64,000 bases of DNA from Dichetophora obliterata (Eukaryota > Arthropoda > Insecta > Diptera > Sciomyzidae): positions 179,942,361-180,006,360 of the forward strand of contig OY986436.1 in NCBI GenBank assembly GCA_963920525.1. The letters are read 5' to 3'. The translations under genes and the position numbers were made by a program. The notes under the pieces were generated by a model. The model had not been told where the DNA came from, ran no database searches, and saw only the letters and a program-made list of their open reading frames with translations. Shown in pieces: positions 22,691-32,524 of this stretch. Position 1 is the stretch's first letter. The number at the start of each line of letters is the position of its first letter.

Positions 22691-24139
22691 TGTAATTTTT
22701 TTGCAGATTATTTCAAATCTGTATACACCACCTCAATGCCTCCATCTAATACGTTTTCTAACACCGACACCTGCCTCGATTGCGGTGACCTCTGTTTAGG
22801 TGTATTAGAGGTTGAATCAACCCTGATTAATCTCAAATCCCAAACTTGCGAAGGTCCAGATGGTATTGCTCCTATTCTGCTGAAAGCCTGTGCTACACAG
22901 GTTTCCATTCCACTTACTAAAATATTCAATGCATCTCTAAACACTGGCACCTTTCTGGAGGAATGGAAAGTGTCATATCTGCAACCCATCCACAAGTCAG
23001 GTCCTAAGCACGATGTATGCAACTATAGACCGATTAGTAAACTCTTAACTATCCCCAAAATCTTCGAAAAGATTGTATACGAAAAACTATCTTTTGATTT
23101 GAAAAATGTTATATCGATAAATCAACATGGCTTTGTTTCAGGCAGATCGACGGCCACAAATCTAAATATATTCTGTACTTATATAATCAACAATTTCTCA
23201 AAAGGATTCCAAACTGATGTTATTTTTACCGACTTCGCAAAGGCGTTTGATAAAGTTAACCATAAAACACTTCTCGCTAAACTCTCAGAGTTGGGTTTCC
23301 ACTCTAACCTACTAAAGTGGATTGAATCTTATCTTTTGGATCGACAACAACAGGTTAAAATAAATAAAAAATTTTCCGAAATTATACATGTAACATCAGG
23401 CGTCCCTCAAGGCAGCCACCTAGGTCTCCTATTATTTTTAATCTTCATTAATGATATCCCTACATGTATAAAGCATAGTCAGTGTCTTCTCTTTGCAGAC
23501 GATCTGAAGTTGTTTCGATCTGTAAAGGATGTTAATGACTTTAACCTACTACAGTTAGACCTTGACTCTATAGCTAACTGGTGTACTCTTAATGACCTTC
23601 CACTAAATATTTCTAAGTGTCAGATTCTTTCATTTTCTAGATTTCCCTTTCCTAATATCTGGAATTATACTATAAATTCAATTACTCTAGGTAGAACAAC
23701 ATCAAAAAAGGATTTAGGCGTTCTCTTAGATCATAGGTTGAACTTTAAGGATCACATCGATTTCATTGTAACCAAAGCGAATTCAATGTTAGGATTCCTA
23801 AAACGCAACTCAAAGGAGTTTTCAGACCCTTATACCCTGAAAACCCTTTATTCATCCCTTGTAAGGCCCCAATTGGAGTACTGCTCCACCATTTGGAACC
23901 CATTCTCTCTCCAACCATCAAAAAGAATCGAATCTGTTCAAAGAAATTTTACAAGATACGTGTGGATAAAGCTCAACTGGAATCTGCCAATAACTCCCTC
24001 CTATGAGACTCGTTGTGCCCTTATTAATCTTCATCCTCTTGAAATAAGACGAAAAGTTTTCTCAACTCTGTTTATATGGGATCTAATCCATCACAATATA
24101 AACTGTGAAGAACTTCTGGCTATGCTAAATTTTTACACT
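22691..24139 (+). pseudogene. LINE B reverse transcriptase, 5'-truncated, first part
   Basis: The coding frame enters already inside the pol gene (FFADYFKSVYT near 22698). RT motifs follow: TCEGPDGIAPILLK, YRPISKLLTIPKIFEK, HGFVSGRSTATNL, FTDFAKAFDKVNH, GVPQGSHLGLLLF and LLFADDLKLF. It resembles Jockey/CR1-like LINEs. The 5' truncation is typical of target-primed integration. The frame is cut at 24139 by the LTR element and resumes at 35042, skipping one copy of the 4-bp duplication CACT. Confidence 0.88.
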
Positions 24140-26652
24140 TGTAATGGCGCTTGTCGCAAAAATTTATTGTTTCCGTATATAAAATTATTTTATTAATGCA
24201 CAAGCACTTGTTAAGATACTTCCGTCTGTTGTGCCATCTATTTGTCAAAAAAATATATAACTCAGTATAAAGCTCATTGCTACATACGTATATTTACTTC
24301 CAAACTTTATCAATTCTCTTTTCAACGGAAATAGTCGGCCATTGCCACAACTTTTGGTACATGTGCCTTCTGGCTCATCAAAATAAAATTTCTCGATCTT
24401 TTCCTATCTGGCTACGTAAGGCGAAAGATCAATTCTTCTAAAGTGCGCTACTATATTGCACTAAGTGTAAATATATTAAAGTTAATATTAATAAGTTTTT
24501 GTAACTAAATCATCGTAAATAAAATGCTAGCACAAAAATTGGAAATAAGTTGAGAATCTGCAAATTCTTCATGTAAGTGTTGATATAAATTTTCTTTATT
24601 TATATATGAGAACAAGTTCTCTTTTTGTATTGCAAACATAGAGTTGCACAAAGGTTTTCTTCTAACTTTACTTATTTCTATTAAAAAATTTTCTAGATAA
24701 ACTCCGAATCAAATTTTGAAGAAGTTTATTAAAATTAACTTTTTTCTTTTGATTACTCTGATGCCAATCCAAATAAGGGTAAATAATAATTAATTAAAAT
24801 TTTAATTTTTCTACATAACTAATTAGTTTGATTATGTAGATTGGCACCTAGTTCATGGTTCATAAAAATTTCTCGCAAGATATATTTTCATATCGTTTAT
24901 TTGAGACGCAATGGACAGAAGATCGTGTCAGCTAAACGTGGAGAGCAGTAATTACTCGACAACCAACGTTATAACCTCGATGTTCTGACCACGCGTGTGA
25001 AGAAAAAAAAACTAAAAGTTAAAAAGACACTTAAACAGAAACAAAAAGTGAAATTCTCATTAAATCATTCTTATTATTAAAATTTTAGTAAAATGCTATT
25101 AAATTAAATAGAAGAAAAAAAAGCAAAAATACTTAAAGATGAAAAAAAAGGAAACGAAGTTAAAGTAAAGAATAAAAGTATAAAATTATGTGCATAAAAT
25201 CGCGGTAAGAAAAAAAAACACAGTGCAGTTTATTGCAACAAAAAGAAAACAACAAAATGTTGCTTCTAAAATCGGTATACATAGCCGATAATTAAGTGAT
25301 TCAGGCTTATAGCGTGAGATTTTCAGATTTTCTTCGAATTAAATGTTTCTTAAAAAAATAACTAAAATAAAGTTTAAAAATTAAATTTAATGGATAACTT
25401 AAGGTAGAATATTTTCATAGTTTTCATTAATTTGTCGAGTGAAATAAGAAAAAAAATGAAAATCTGACAAAGTAAAATAATTTATGTCATGCAAAAAAAA
25501 AAAAAAAAAGAAACCGAAAAGAAAAAAAAATCGCAAGTTGGTCACGATCAGGGTAATAAAGAGCGTTAGCAACATGTTGCAGTGCCAAAAATTGAGGCAG
25601 GTCAGTTCTTGCTAGCAATAAAAATTAACCAACTTAGATTCCACAGCGAACGCGAGAAAGATCTTTCGTCGTGGGAGCTGCTAAACAACAACAACAACGC
25701 AAGTAAGTCTTTGTCACTTGTATGTATGTATGTACCAATTTTAGTTTTTAATTGGATCAAGGTTTTTCGTAACTTAACTAATGGCCTTGATCTTGAACTA
25801 CAACTTGCATTTTTTTTTTGTCAATTCTTTTGCATTAACCCTTTACTGGGCACAAAATAATGTAATAACCTAAAAATGAGCTGTATTATTTTGCGATTTT
25901 CTTTGTTTTTAATTAATTTAAATTATTTCTATACATTGGTACACTATTTTTAATGACATTAATAATTTTTTTTATTAATCTAATATTTTTTCTTTTCTCT
26001 AAAATTCATTGGCTTAACATAGATGTTTTTTTAAATACTTGTGTAATCTTATTGTTAGCCAACATATTATAGTTTTACTGTAAAAAAAAAAAAAAAAAAA
26101 TAATCAATGGAGTTAATTATAGAAAACTTTGTAGCCACAAACTGAACTTGTTAATTAAATAAAAAAAAAAAAATGAAATTCTAACTTAATCATATTTTGG
26201 TTTCAACGCATGGCAGCAGTAGCCTGATTTGGTTCGTGGGGTTAGAATGAAAATTCTTTTGGTAAATTATCTGACCATGGCTGGGAGGGCGGAGATTTGG
26301 TGTTGGTTCATCTTTACACCAAACGTTAATTTTTTTTAAACCCGCTTTTCGAAATGCAATGAGCTAGATTTTCTAATGTTGTCCTTTTGGTTTCTATCAG
26401 TCCTCTCTTTTTCCTGTTCCTCGAGCACGCGTAAATTAAAATAATAATTCAAAAACTAATGGGTCGAAATATCAGATAGAGGGAAGAACCCAACCCAATT
26501 GCCGACGAGCAAAGCCGTGAGTCGATGCGTGCTAACCTTCTAAGCTGAGAAAAAAAAAAAAACAAAAAAAAAAAATGTCTTCATTCCAAAAGATAAAATG
26601 ATCATTAAAACTAGATAACTCATTATAGAAAAAAAAAACGTTATATGTTACA
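24140..26652 (+). repeat. 5' LTR (2513 bp, TGTAATGG...GTTACA)
   Basis: It starts TGTAATGGCG and ends TATGTTACA, giving TG...CA ends. The differences from the 3' LTR that I found are one A/T change near 26077, a small homopolymer change near 25210 and one A-tract length change near 26550. A good splice donor CAA|GTAAGT occurs at 25703 and a pyrimidine-rich acceptor at 27457, so the gag leader may be spliced. The 92-codon frame within it is duplicated in the other LTR and has no family match. Confidence 0.95.
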
Positions 26653-26678
26653 TTAATAAATATTATAATTATTATTTT

Positions 26679-26696
26679 TGGCGCCCAACGTGGGGC
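26679..26696 (+). promoter_or_regulatory. Primer-binding site, tRNA-Lys type
   Basis: TGGCGCCCAACGTGGGGC is the classical site complementary to the 3' end of tRNA-Lys(CTT). It lies 26 nt after the LTR end, further than the usual 0-10 nt. Confidence 0.85.
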
Positions 26697-27518
26697 CAAC
26701 ACGGCATTTTTCTTTCAACATCTTCAATTATAAGTCCCACGAAAATTCGGCTTTATATATCTATTTTCTTAAATCTTTCTTGGTTGTTCTATTTCGATAA
26801 CTATTCTCACAGGAAATGCAATTGCTTTCAAATGTTGGCTTTGACCTGTGTTAACAAGTATTCGAAGACTCTAGCTACTTAAAATTGATTTTGGATTAAA
26901 TTTGGTATGAATTGTATATAGTTTCAATTTACTGAACGTGTAACTGCCATATTTGATTTCAAATATTCCTTTATAACTTTCTATGTTTTTTTTATTAGCG
27001 TCTGCTGACCGGAAATGCGGATTTGTGGATAAATTAGCTACAATCTGACCACAGCAAAAGCTTTTAAAAAAAAAATTTGTTTGTTCTGATCGTTGCTTGG
27101 AATATTATTGACTATGTTCTGAAAGCTAAGTTGATAACCAACAAAGATCAATCTTTTCTTCGTGTTCCTAATACTTATTGCATTTTGTTTGGTAAGGTTT
27201 AATTAACCATTTTACGGGCTCTGTTTGGCATGCAATGAAACCAATAGATTTATGAGTATATTTGTTTTTATATTTTATCTTTAAATATTTCTCTTGTTTT
27301 TCTCAAAAAAAAGTAGTAGTACTCACAAGTTGTACTCAAAGTAGTACTCACAAGTTGTAAAAATTTAAATTTTTTTTTATTTCTAATCTAACCCGGTTGA
27401 TACAGTAAACTTATTTGTTTTTCTTTTTTTTTCGATTTTGATTCGAACAACTGTTAGGTTCAACCGACTGCATTTTATAAGTTCATAATTCTCCATTTCT
27501 TACTTTTACGCTAAAAAA
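26697..27518 (+). other. Leader between primer site and gag
   Basis: This AT-rich untranslated leader ends in a pyrimidine-rich tract and TTAG (27457) about 60 nt before the gag ATG. No coding frame is seen. Confidence 0.5.
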
Positions 27519-29135
27519 ATGACGTCAGTTCGCCACAGTAATGAAGATTTAGCGTCTGATTCGACTCTTCCTACTTGTCCTATCTGTGCAAAGCAAATCA
27601 TTCTTCGGTCTTTAGTAAAGACTAATTGTGGTCATGATTTCCACAACGCTTGCCTTATGAAGTACGTTCAAACGAAGAGTAATTGTCCAGCTTGTAATGC
27701 AAGAATCACAAGTCCTCTAAGTTCTTCACAAATGTCCAAAACAAACACCCCTACAAAATTTTCTGACGCGGTGCACAATACCAGATCACAAGCACGGAAA
27801 ACACCTGCAAATGAAGCGGCTAGTGGATCAAGCCATGCTATTCCGCCTGGTACACAATATCAGTCTGATACATCTCAAAATTTTTCTCCAGAACAGCAAC
27901 AAAGAGATACTTTAAGAAACCTTGTTACAGCTGCGGTCGGAGCTCAACATGCAGAACTTTTATCTACACTCAGCCAACAAATGACTCGAATCATAGAATC
28001 GAATATCGAGATTGGGTTTAATCGGTTGAGGCTACAGAATACTCCCCAGATAGGTGCACCACAACAAAACTTAGCTGTAAATTCTCCTATTCAAGGACCG
28101 TCTCGTAACGTCCAGTTTCAACCTATTGAGCATCAAACTATTGAACAGCTGTTAGGCTTGCCTTCAGTTGCAGCTGTACCGAACGAACGCGCTGATTTAA
28201 TGGCTACTATGTCGCTGCCAAACAATTCACCAGCTGCTCGTAGTAGCAATACGCCTTCTGCAGTACTGGTACGTTCTGACAAAGTTAGTCAGATTATTTT
28301 TAATTGGAAGGTTAAGTTTACCGGTGGTCCCGATGGATTGCCAGTGGAAAATTTTATTTATCGAGTAGAGGCTCTTACAAATCAGACACTTGATGGAAAT
28401 TTCGATACAGTTTGTAGACATGCAAACATTTTGTTTGACGGAAAAGCCAACAATTGGTTTTGGCGCTTTCACAAAGCTGTTCGAGATTTCAGGTGGAATG
28501 ATTTATGTATCGCCTTACGAAGACAATATAGGGATTCGAGAACCGATATAGATTTTAAGGAATTAATTAGGGATCGCAAGCAAAAACCTAATGAAACCTT
28601 TGACAGTTTTTACGATTGTATATTGGAGCTTATTGATCGACTAGAATTACCGATTCCTGAAAGTAATCTTGTGGAAATTTTACGACGCAATTTATTGCCA
28701 GAGATACAACACGAAATCCTTAACTTACAAATATCGACTGTATCACAATTGCGTGAAATATGTCGAAAGCGGGAGTTTTTCCTAAATGATATTCGTCGTA
28801 AGTATCAAGCTGATAATTGTAAATTGCCTCGTAAACATGTTTCACAGATTGACGATAATTTTGTAAGTGATTCATGTTCAGACACAGATTTTTCTTGCGA
28901 CGAAGTCGCTGCAGTTTCGCTAATATGCTGGAACTGTAACAAAGCTGGTCATCGCTACCAAGACTGCCTTGGTGAGCGTAACGTTTTCTGTTTTGGGTGT
29001 GGAGCACCAAACATTTATAAACCAAACTGTACAAAATGCACTGATTCAAAAAACTTGAGATCGAATGCACTGAAAAGTGCATTCAAACCTTTTCCGATAC
29101 AGGTACGCAAACACCAATCAACCAACACGGAATAA
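27519..29135 (+). CDS. gag: Gag with N-terminal RING-H2 finger and C-terminal zinc knuckle
   Basis: The protein is 538 residues from the ATG at 27519. Residues 20-59 form a RING-H2 pattern: C20, C23, C37, H39, H42, C45, C56, C59 (TCPIC...NCGHDFHNAC...NCPAC). RING fingers usually recruit E2 enzymes for ubiquitin transfer; this is not a normal Gag domain. The middle (about 260-420) is a retrotransposon capsid-type region (FTGGPDGLPVENFIYRVEAL, WNDLCIALRRQY, ETFDSFYDCI). Near the end is a CCHC knuckle CWNCNKAGHRYQDC, then a degenerate second one lacking the histidine (CFGCGAPNIYKPNC). Gag coats the RNA in virus-like particles. The frame overlaps pol by about 90 nt. Confidence 0.93.
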   Translation: MTSVRHSNEDLASDSTLPTCPICAKQIILRSLVKTNCGHDFHNACLMKYVQTKSNCPACNARITSPLSSSQMSKTNTPTKFSDAVHNTRSQARKTPANEAASGSSHAIPPGTQYQSDTSQNFSPEQQQRDTLRNLVTAAVGAQHAELLSTLSQQMTRIIESNIEIGFNRLRLQNTPQIGAPQQNLAVNSPIQGPSRNVQFQPIEHQTIEQLLGLPSVAAVPNERADLMATMSLPNNSPAARSSNTPSAVLVRSDKVSQIIFNWKVKFTGGPDGLPVENFIYRVEALTNQTLDGNFDTVCRHANILFDGKANNWFWRFHKAVRDFRWNDLCIALRRQYRDSRTDIDFKELIRDRKQKPNETFDSFYDCILELIDRLELPIPESNLVEILRRNLLPEIQHEILNLQISTVSQLREICRKREFFLNDIRRKYQADNCKLPRKHVSQIDDNFVSDSCSDTDFSCDEVAAVSLICWNCNKAGHRYQDCLGERNVFCFGCGAPNIYKPNCTKCTDSKNLRSNALKSAFKPFPIQVRKHQSTNTE

Positions 29136-32100
29136 ATAGTTCTTGTTCTTTGCCTTTAATCCTCCAAAAACGTTCTTGTGTTGAAAATGACAGTCAATGT
29201 TTTTTTAATAATCAAATTTCGTTTAAGCCTTATCACATTCGGTTAGCTGAATACAAAATTGCTCGAAATAGGATTTTTAATGATTTACCAGCTCACAAAA
29301 AGACTCGTTCAAGCTTAAGGATGCAAAAATTTTGGAAAAATATACGTAAAAATCGTAAGAATTTTATATGTTTTATAAATTCGCTTAGTAAAAATCCATC
29401 AGATATCCGCCCATATGCTGAAGTTATGTTATTTGGAAAAAGTATGAAAGGCTTATTAGACACTGGTGCCTCGATTAGTTGCTTAGGAGCAGGAGCTGCT
29501 CATGAGTTTTTAACAGCAAAATTACCGTATAAAAAAATCTCGTCATGTGTTAGGACGGCTGATGGAAATTCACAAAATATAATCGGTCAAATTGATACAA
29601 AAATTCTCTTCCGTGGAGTTTCCAAAAATATTTCGGTTTTCATCATTCCATCGCTCTCGCAAGATTTATATTTAGGCGTGGACTTTTGGAAATTATTTGA
29701 TTTGCTTCCTACTCCATTTGTTAATGAATTAGACACCAACAATCCAGAAATTCACTCTCTAACTGCTTATCAATCACAAAAATTACGGAATGTAATAAAT
29801 TTGTTCCCCTCATTTTCTAAAGAAGGTCTTGGCAAGACCAATGTTATCTCCCACATAATTGATGTCGGTGAAACAAAGCCTATCAAGCAGAGGCATTTTC
29901 CAGTCTCTCCAGCTATAGAAAATTTGATCTACGATGAGGTTGATAGAATGTTAGGTCTAGGGATTATAGAAGAGTCAGAAAGTGCTTGGTCGTCACCAAT
30001 AGTTCTCGTTAGAAAACCTGGTAAGGTGAGGTTATGTTTGGATAGCAGAAAGGTAAACGCTGTAACTGTTAAAGATGCGTATCCTCTCCCAAACATTGAC
30101 GGAATTTTTAGCAGACTTCCAAAAGTTGAATTTATATCCAGTCTTGATCTAAAAGATGCCTTCTGGCAAATTCCTTTAGACCCTGCGTCTCGTGACAAAA
30201 CTGCCTTTACTGTACCGGGAAGACCATTATATCACTTCAAAGTCATGCCATTTGGATTGTGCAACGCACCGCAAACAATGACGCGGTTAATGGATAAGGT
30301 GGTTCCTGCTCATCTCCGAACACAGGTTTTTGTTTATTTGGACGATTTATTGGTTTTGTCCGAAAGTTTCGAAATGCATTTGGAAGTGTTGAGAGAGTTA
30401 GCGGGGCACATAAGAATAGCTGGGTTGACATTAAACGTAGAAAAAAGTAAATTCTGTTTGCGTGAAGTCAGGTATCTGGGGCATATTGTTGGAAAAGGTA
30501 CCATTCGAACAGATCCTGAAAAAGTGTCCGCTATAACCGAATTTCCGCCACCTCGATCCGTTAAGCAGGTTCGTCGGTTTTTAGGTATGTCCGGGTGGTA
30601 TAGGAAGTTCATCAAAAACTATGCTTCGATTACAGCTCCGTTGACTGATTTACTTAAAAATAGTCGAAAATTTTTGTGGAATGATGATGCTCAAAAGGCT
30701 TTTGATGATTTAAAGTCCATTTTAAGCTCAGCTCCTGTATTGCACAGTCCAGATTTTTCGCAACCATTTTTCATACATTGCGATGCTTGCACTACGGGTA
30801 TAGGAAGTGTATTGGTTCAGATAAATGCGGAGGGTGAAGAGTTTCCTATAGCATTTATGTCAAAGAAACTCAATCAAGCCCAACGTAAATATTCGGTAAC
30901 CGAACAAGAATGCTTGGCAGCAATGCTAAGCATTAAAAAGTTCAGAGCATATGTGGAAGGACATGAGTTCACAGTGATAACAGATCATGCTTCACTAAAG
31001 TGGCTCATGTCTCAAACAGACCTGAGTACAAGACTTGCAAGATGGGCTTTAAAACTTCAGGGCTATTCTTTTAAAATTACGCATCGTCGAGGAAGTCAAA
31101 ACATAGTGCCTGATGCTCTTTCTAGAGTAAACACTACTGATCTGTCTGCTTTCGAATGTGGGGTTTTGGTTGATTTAAAGTCAAAAGAATTTCAATCAGA
31201 TGAATATACTTCACGTGTTAAGAAAATTAAAGAAAACTCCGAAAATTTTCCAGACTTAAAAGTAATTGATGATTTCTTATATAGAAGAAGCGAACACTCG
31301 AGTAGCGAGCAAGTGCATGATGACCACGTTTGGAAACTTTGGATTCCAAAAGGTTTGGTGAAGGAAGTTTTGTCTAAATCTCACAACGATCCGTTGGCAT
31401 CACACGGTGGAATTAATAAAACATTAGAAAGGGTGCGTCGGTATTTCTACTGGCCAAATTTAGTTGTCGACGTCAAAAATTTTATTAACTCTTGTGATGT
31501 GTGTAAAGCTACAAAACATCCAAATTTTGTTACTCGACCACCAATGGGTAAACAATCTGTTACTGATCGCGTTTTTCAAAAACTCTATGTTGATTTTTTA
31601 GGGCCCTATCCCAGATCTCGTTCGGGCAATATAGGTATTTTCATCGCCCTTGACCATTTCTCGAAGTACCCATTCTTGAAGCCAGTTCGTAAATTTACTG
31701 CTGATGTTGTTATACAATTTTTGGAACAAGCTGTTTTTCATACATTTGGAGTTCCAGAGACTATTGTCTCTGATAATGGCTCACAATTTAAGTCTAGTCT
31801 TTTTAACAACTTTCTCAGAAAATATAAAGTCAATCATGTTTTTACTGCCATCCATTCGCCACAGTCGAATGCAAGCGAACGAGTAAATCGTTCTGTTATT
31901 GCAGGTATTAAAGCATATATTAACCCTGATCAAAAAGATTGGGATGAGAATCTTAGCCAGATCTGTTGCGCACTTCGCTCAGCTGAGCATGCTTCATTAG
32001 GGACATCACCATATTTCATTGCGTTTGGCCAACATATGGTTACCGATGGTGCCATGTATCATTTGCTACGACAACTCAACTTACTCGAAGATCGTACTGT

Positions 32101-32407
32101 TAGGTTCACTAGAGAGGAGTCCATTGATATCTCACGTAATAGAGCAGTTCTAGTTAATAATAAACAACAGCAACGGAATGAAAAAGTGTATAACCTAAAA
32201 TCACGGATGGTAAGCTTCAATGAGGGACAGGAAATCTATCGTAGGAATTTTCAACAAAGTAACTTTGAGAAGGGATTCAACGCAAAGCTGGCACCGGCAT
32301 GGATAAAGGCTCGCGTAAGGAAAAAAATAGGAAATTGTTACTACCAAGTAGAAGACCTACAGGGTAGGTTTGTTGCTACATATCACGCAAAAGATTTAAA
32401 ACAGTGA
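29045..32407 (+). CDS. pol: Pol: protease, reverse transcriptase, RNase H, integrase
   Basis: The frame has no suitable ATG at its start and is expected to be reached by the -1 shift. Domains in order: aspartic protease (LLDTGASISCLG near 29455), reverse transcriptase (VRKPGKVRLCLDSRKVN, then VFVYLDDLLVLSE near 30330), RNase H (FFIHCDACTTGIGSVL and DHASLKWL, ending PDALSR), and integrase with an HHCC finger (H...HGG...CDVCKATK) and a D-D-E core (YVDFLGPY, VSDNGSQF, SPQSNASERVNR). The C-terminus is a GPY/F-like module (FNAKLAPAWIKARV...YHAKDL). All catalytic motifs look intact. Order RT-RH-IN identifies Ty3-gypsy. Confidence 0.96.
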   Translation, partial: FKKLEIECTEKCIQTFSDTGTQTPINQHGINSSCSLPLILQKRSCVENDSQCFFNNQISFKPYHIRLAEYKIARNRIFNDLPAHKKTRSSLRMQKFWKNIRKNRKNFICFINSLSKNPSDIRPYAEVMLFGKSMKGLLDTGASISCLGAGAAHEFLTAKLPYKKISSCVRTADGNSQNIIGQIDTKILFRGVSKNISVFIIPSLSQDLYLGVDFWKLFDLLPTPFVNELDTNNPEIHSLTAYQSQKLRNVINLFPSFSKEGLGKTNVISHIIDVGETKPIKQRHFPVSPAIENLIYDEVDRMLGLGIIEESESAWSSPIVLVRKPGKVRLCLDSRKVNAVTVKDAYPLPNIDGIFSRLPKVEFISSLDLKDAFWQIPLDPASRDKTAFTVPGRPLYHFKVMPFGLCNAPQTMTRLMDKVVPAHLRTQVFVYLDDLLVLSESFEMHLEVLRELAGHIRIAGLTLNVEKSKFCLREVRYLGHIVGKGTIRTDPEKVSAITEFPPPRSVKQVRRFLGMSGWYRKFIKNYASITAPLTDLLKNSRKFLWNDDAQKAFDDLKSILSSAPVLHSPDFSQPFFIHCDACTTGIGSVLVQINAEGEEFPIAFMSKKLNQAQRKYSVTEQECLAAMLSIKKFRAYVEGHEFTVITDHASLKWLMSQTDLSTRLARWALKLQGYSFKITHRRGSQNIVPDALSRVNTTDLSAFECGVLVDLKSKEFQSDEYTSRVKKIKENSENFPDLKVIDDFLYRRSEHSSSEQVHDDHVWKLWIPKGLVKEVLSKSHNDPLASHGGINKTLERVRRYFYWPNLVVDVKNFINSCDVCKATKHPNFVTRPPMGKQSVTDRVFQKLYVDFLGPYPRSRSGNIGIFIALDHFSKYPFLKPVRKFTADVVIQFLEQAVFHTFGVPETIVSDNGSQFKSSLFNNFLRKYKVNHVFTAIHSPQSNASERVNRSVIAGIKAYINPDQKDWDENLSQICCALRSAEHASLGTSPYFIAFGQHMVTDGAMYHLLRQLNLLEDRTVRFTREESIDISRNRAVLVNNKQQQRNEKVYNLKSRMVSFNEGQEIYRRNFQQSNFEKGFNAKLAPAWIKARVRKKIGNCYYQVEDLQGRFVATYHAKDLKQ
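29048..29084 (+). promoter_or_regulatory. -1 programmed ribosomal frameshift signal between gag and pol
   Basis: The heptamer A AAA AAC at 29048-29054 is in the correct phase of the gag frame (TCA AAA AAC). After an 8-nt spacer comes a perfect 9-bp stem, GAATGCACT (29063-29071) with AGTGCATTC (29076-29084), closed by a GAAA tetraloop. The pol frame is open from 29045, just past a TGA, so a shift here yields Gag-Pol. The stem has only four G-C pairs, so the efficiency is unknown. Confidence 0.85.
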
Positions 32408-32514
32408 TTAATCCTTTAAATTTGTGATGCCTCATTTTGCTCCAAGTAACGTTGCTCGAAGCGGTTATCAGCTTTTGTGCGGTATTCGAAATCCCCCCAA
32501 AATCTGATCTTGGC

Positions 32515-32524
32515 AGGGGGGAAA
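32515..32524 (+). promoter_or_regulatory. Polypurine tract
   Basis: AGGGGGGAAA lies directly before the TG of the 3' LTR and would prime plus-strand DNA synthesis. The pol stop is 108 nt upstream, leaving no room for env. Confidence 0.85.

Noticed and set aside
25582..25860. 92-codon frame in the LTR, identical at 33968-34246
   Set aside because: It is duplicated only because the LTR is; it spans a good splice donor and has no family resemblance or suitable start.
32408..32524. env gene in the LTR retrotransposon
   Set aside because: Only about 117 nt separate the pol stop from the 3' LTR, so there is no env.
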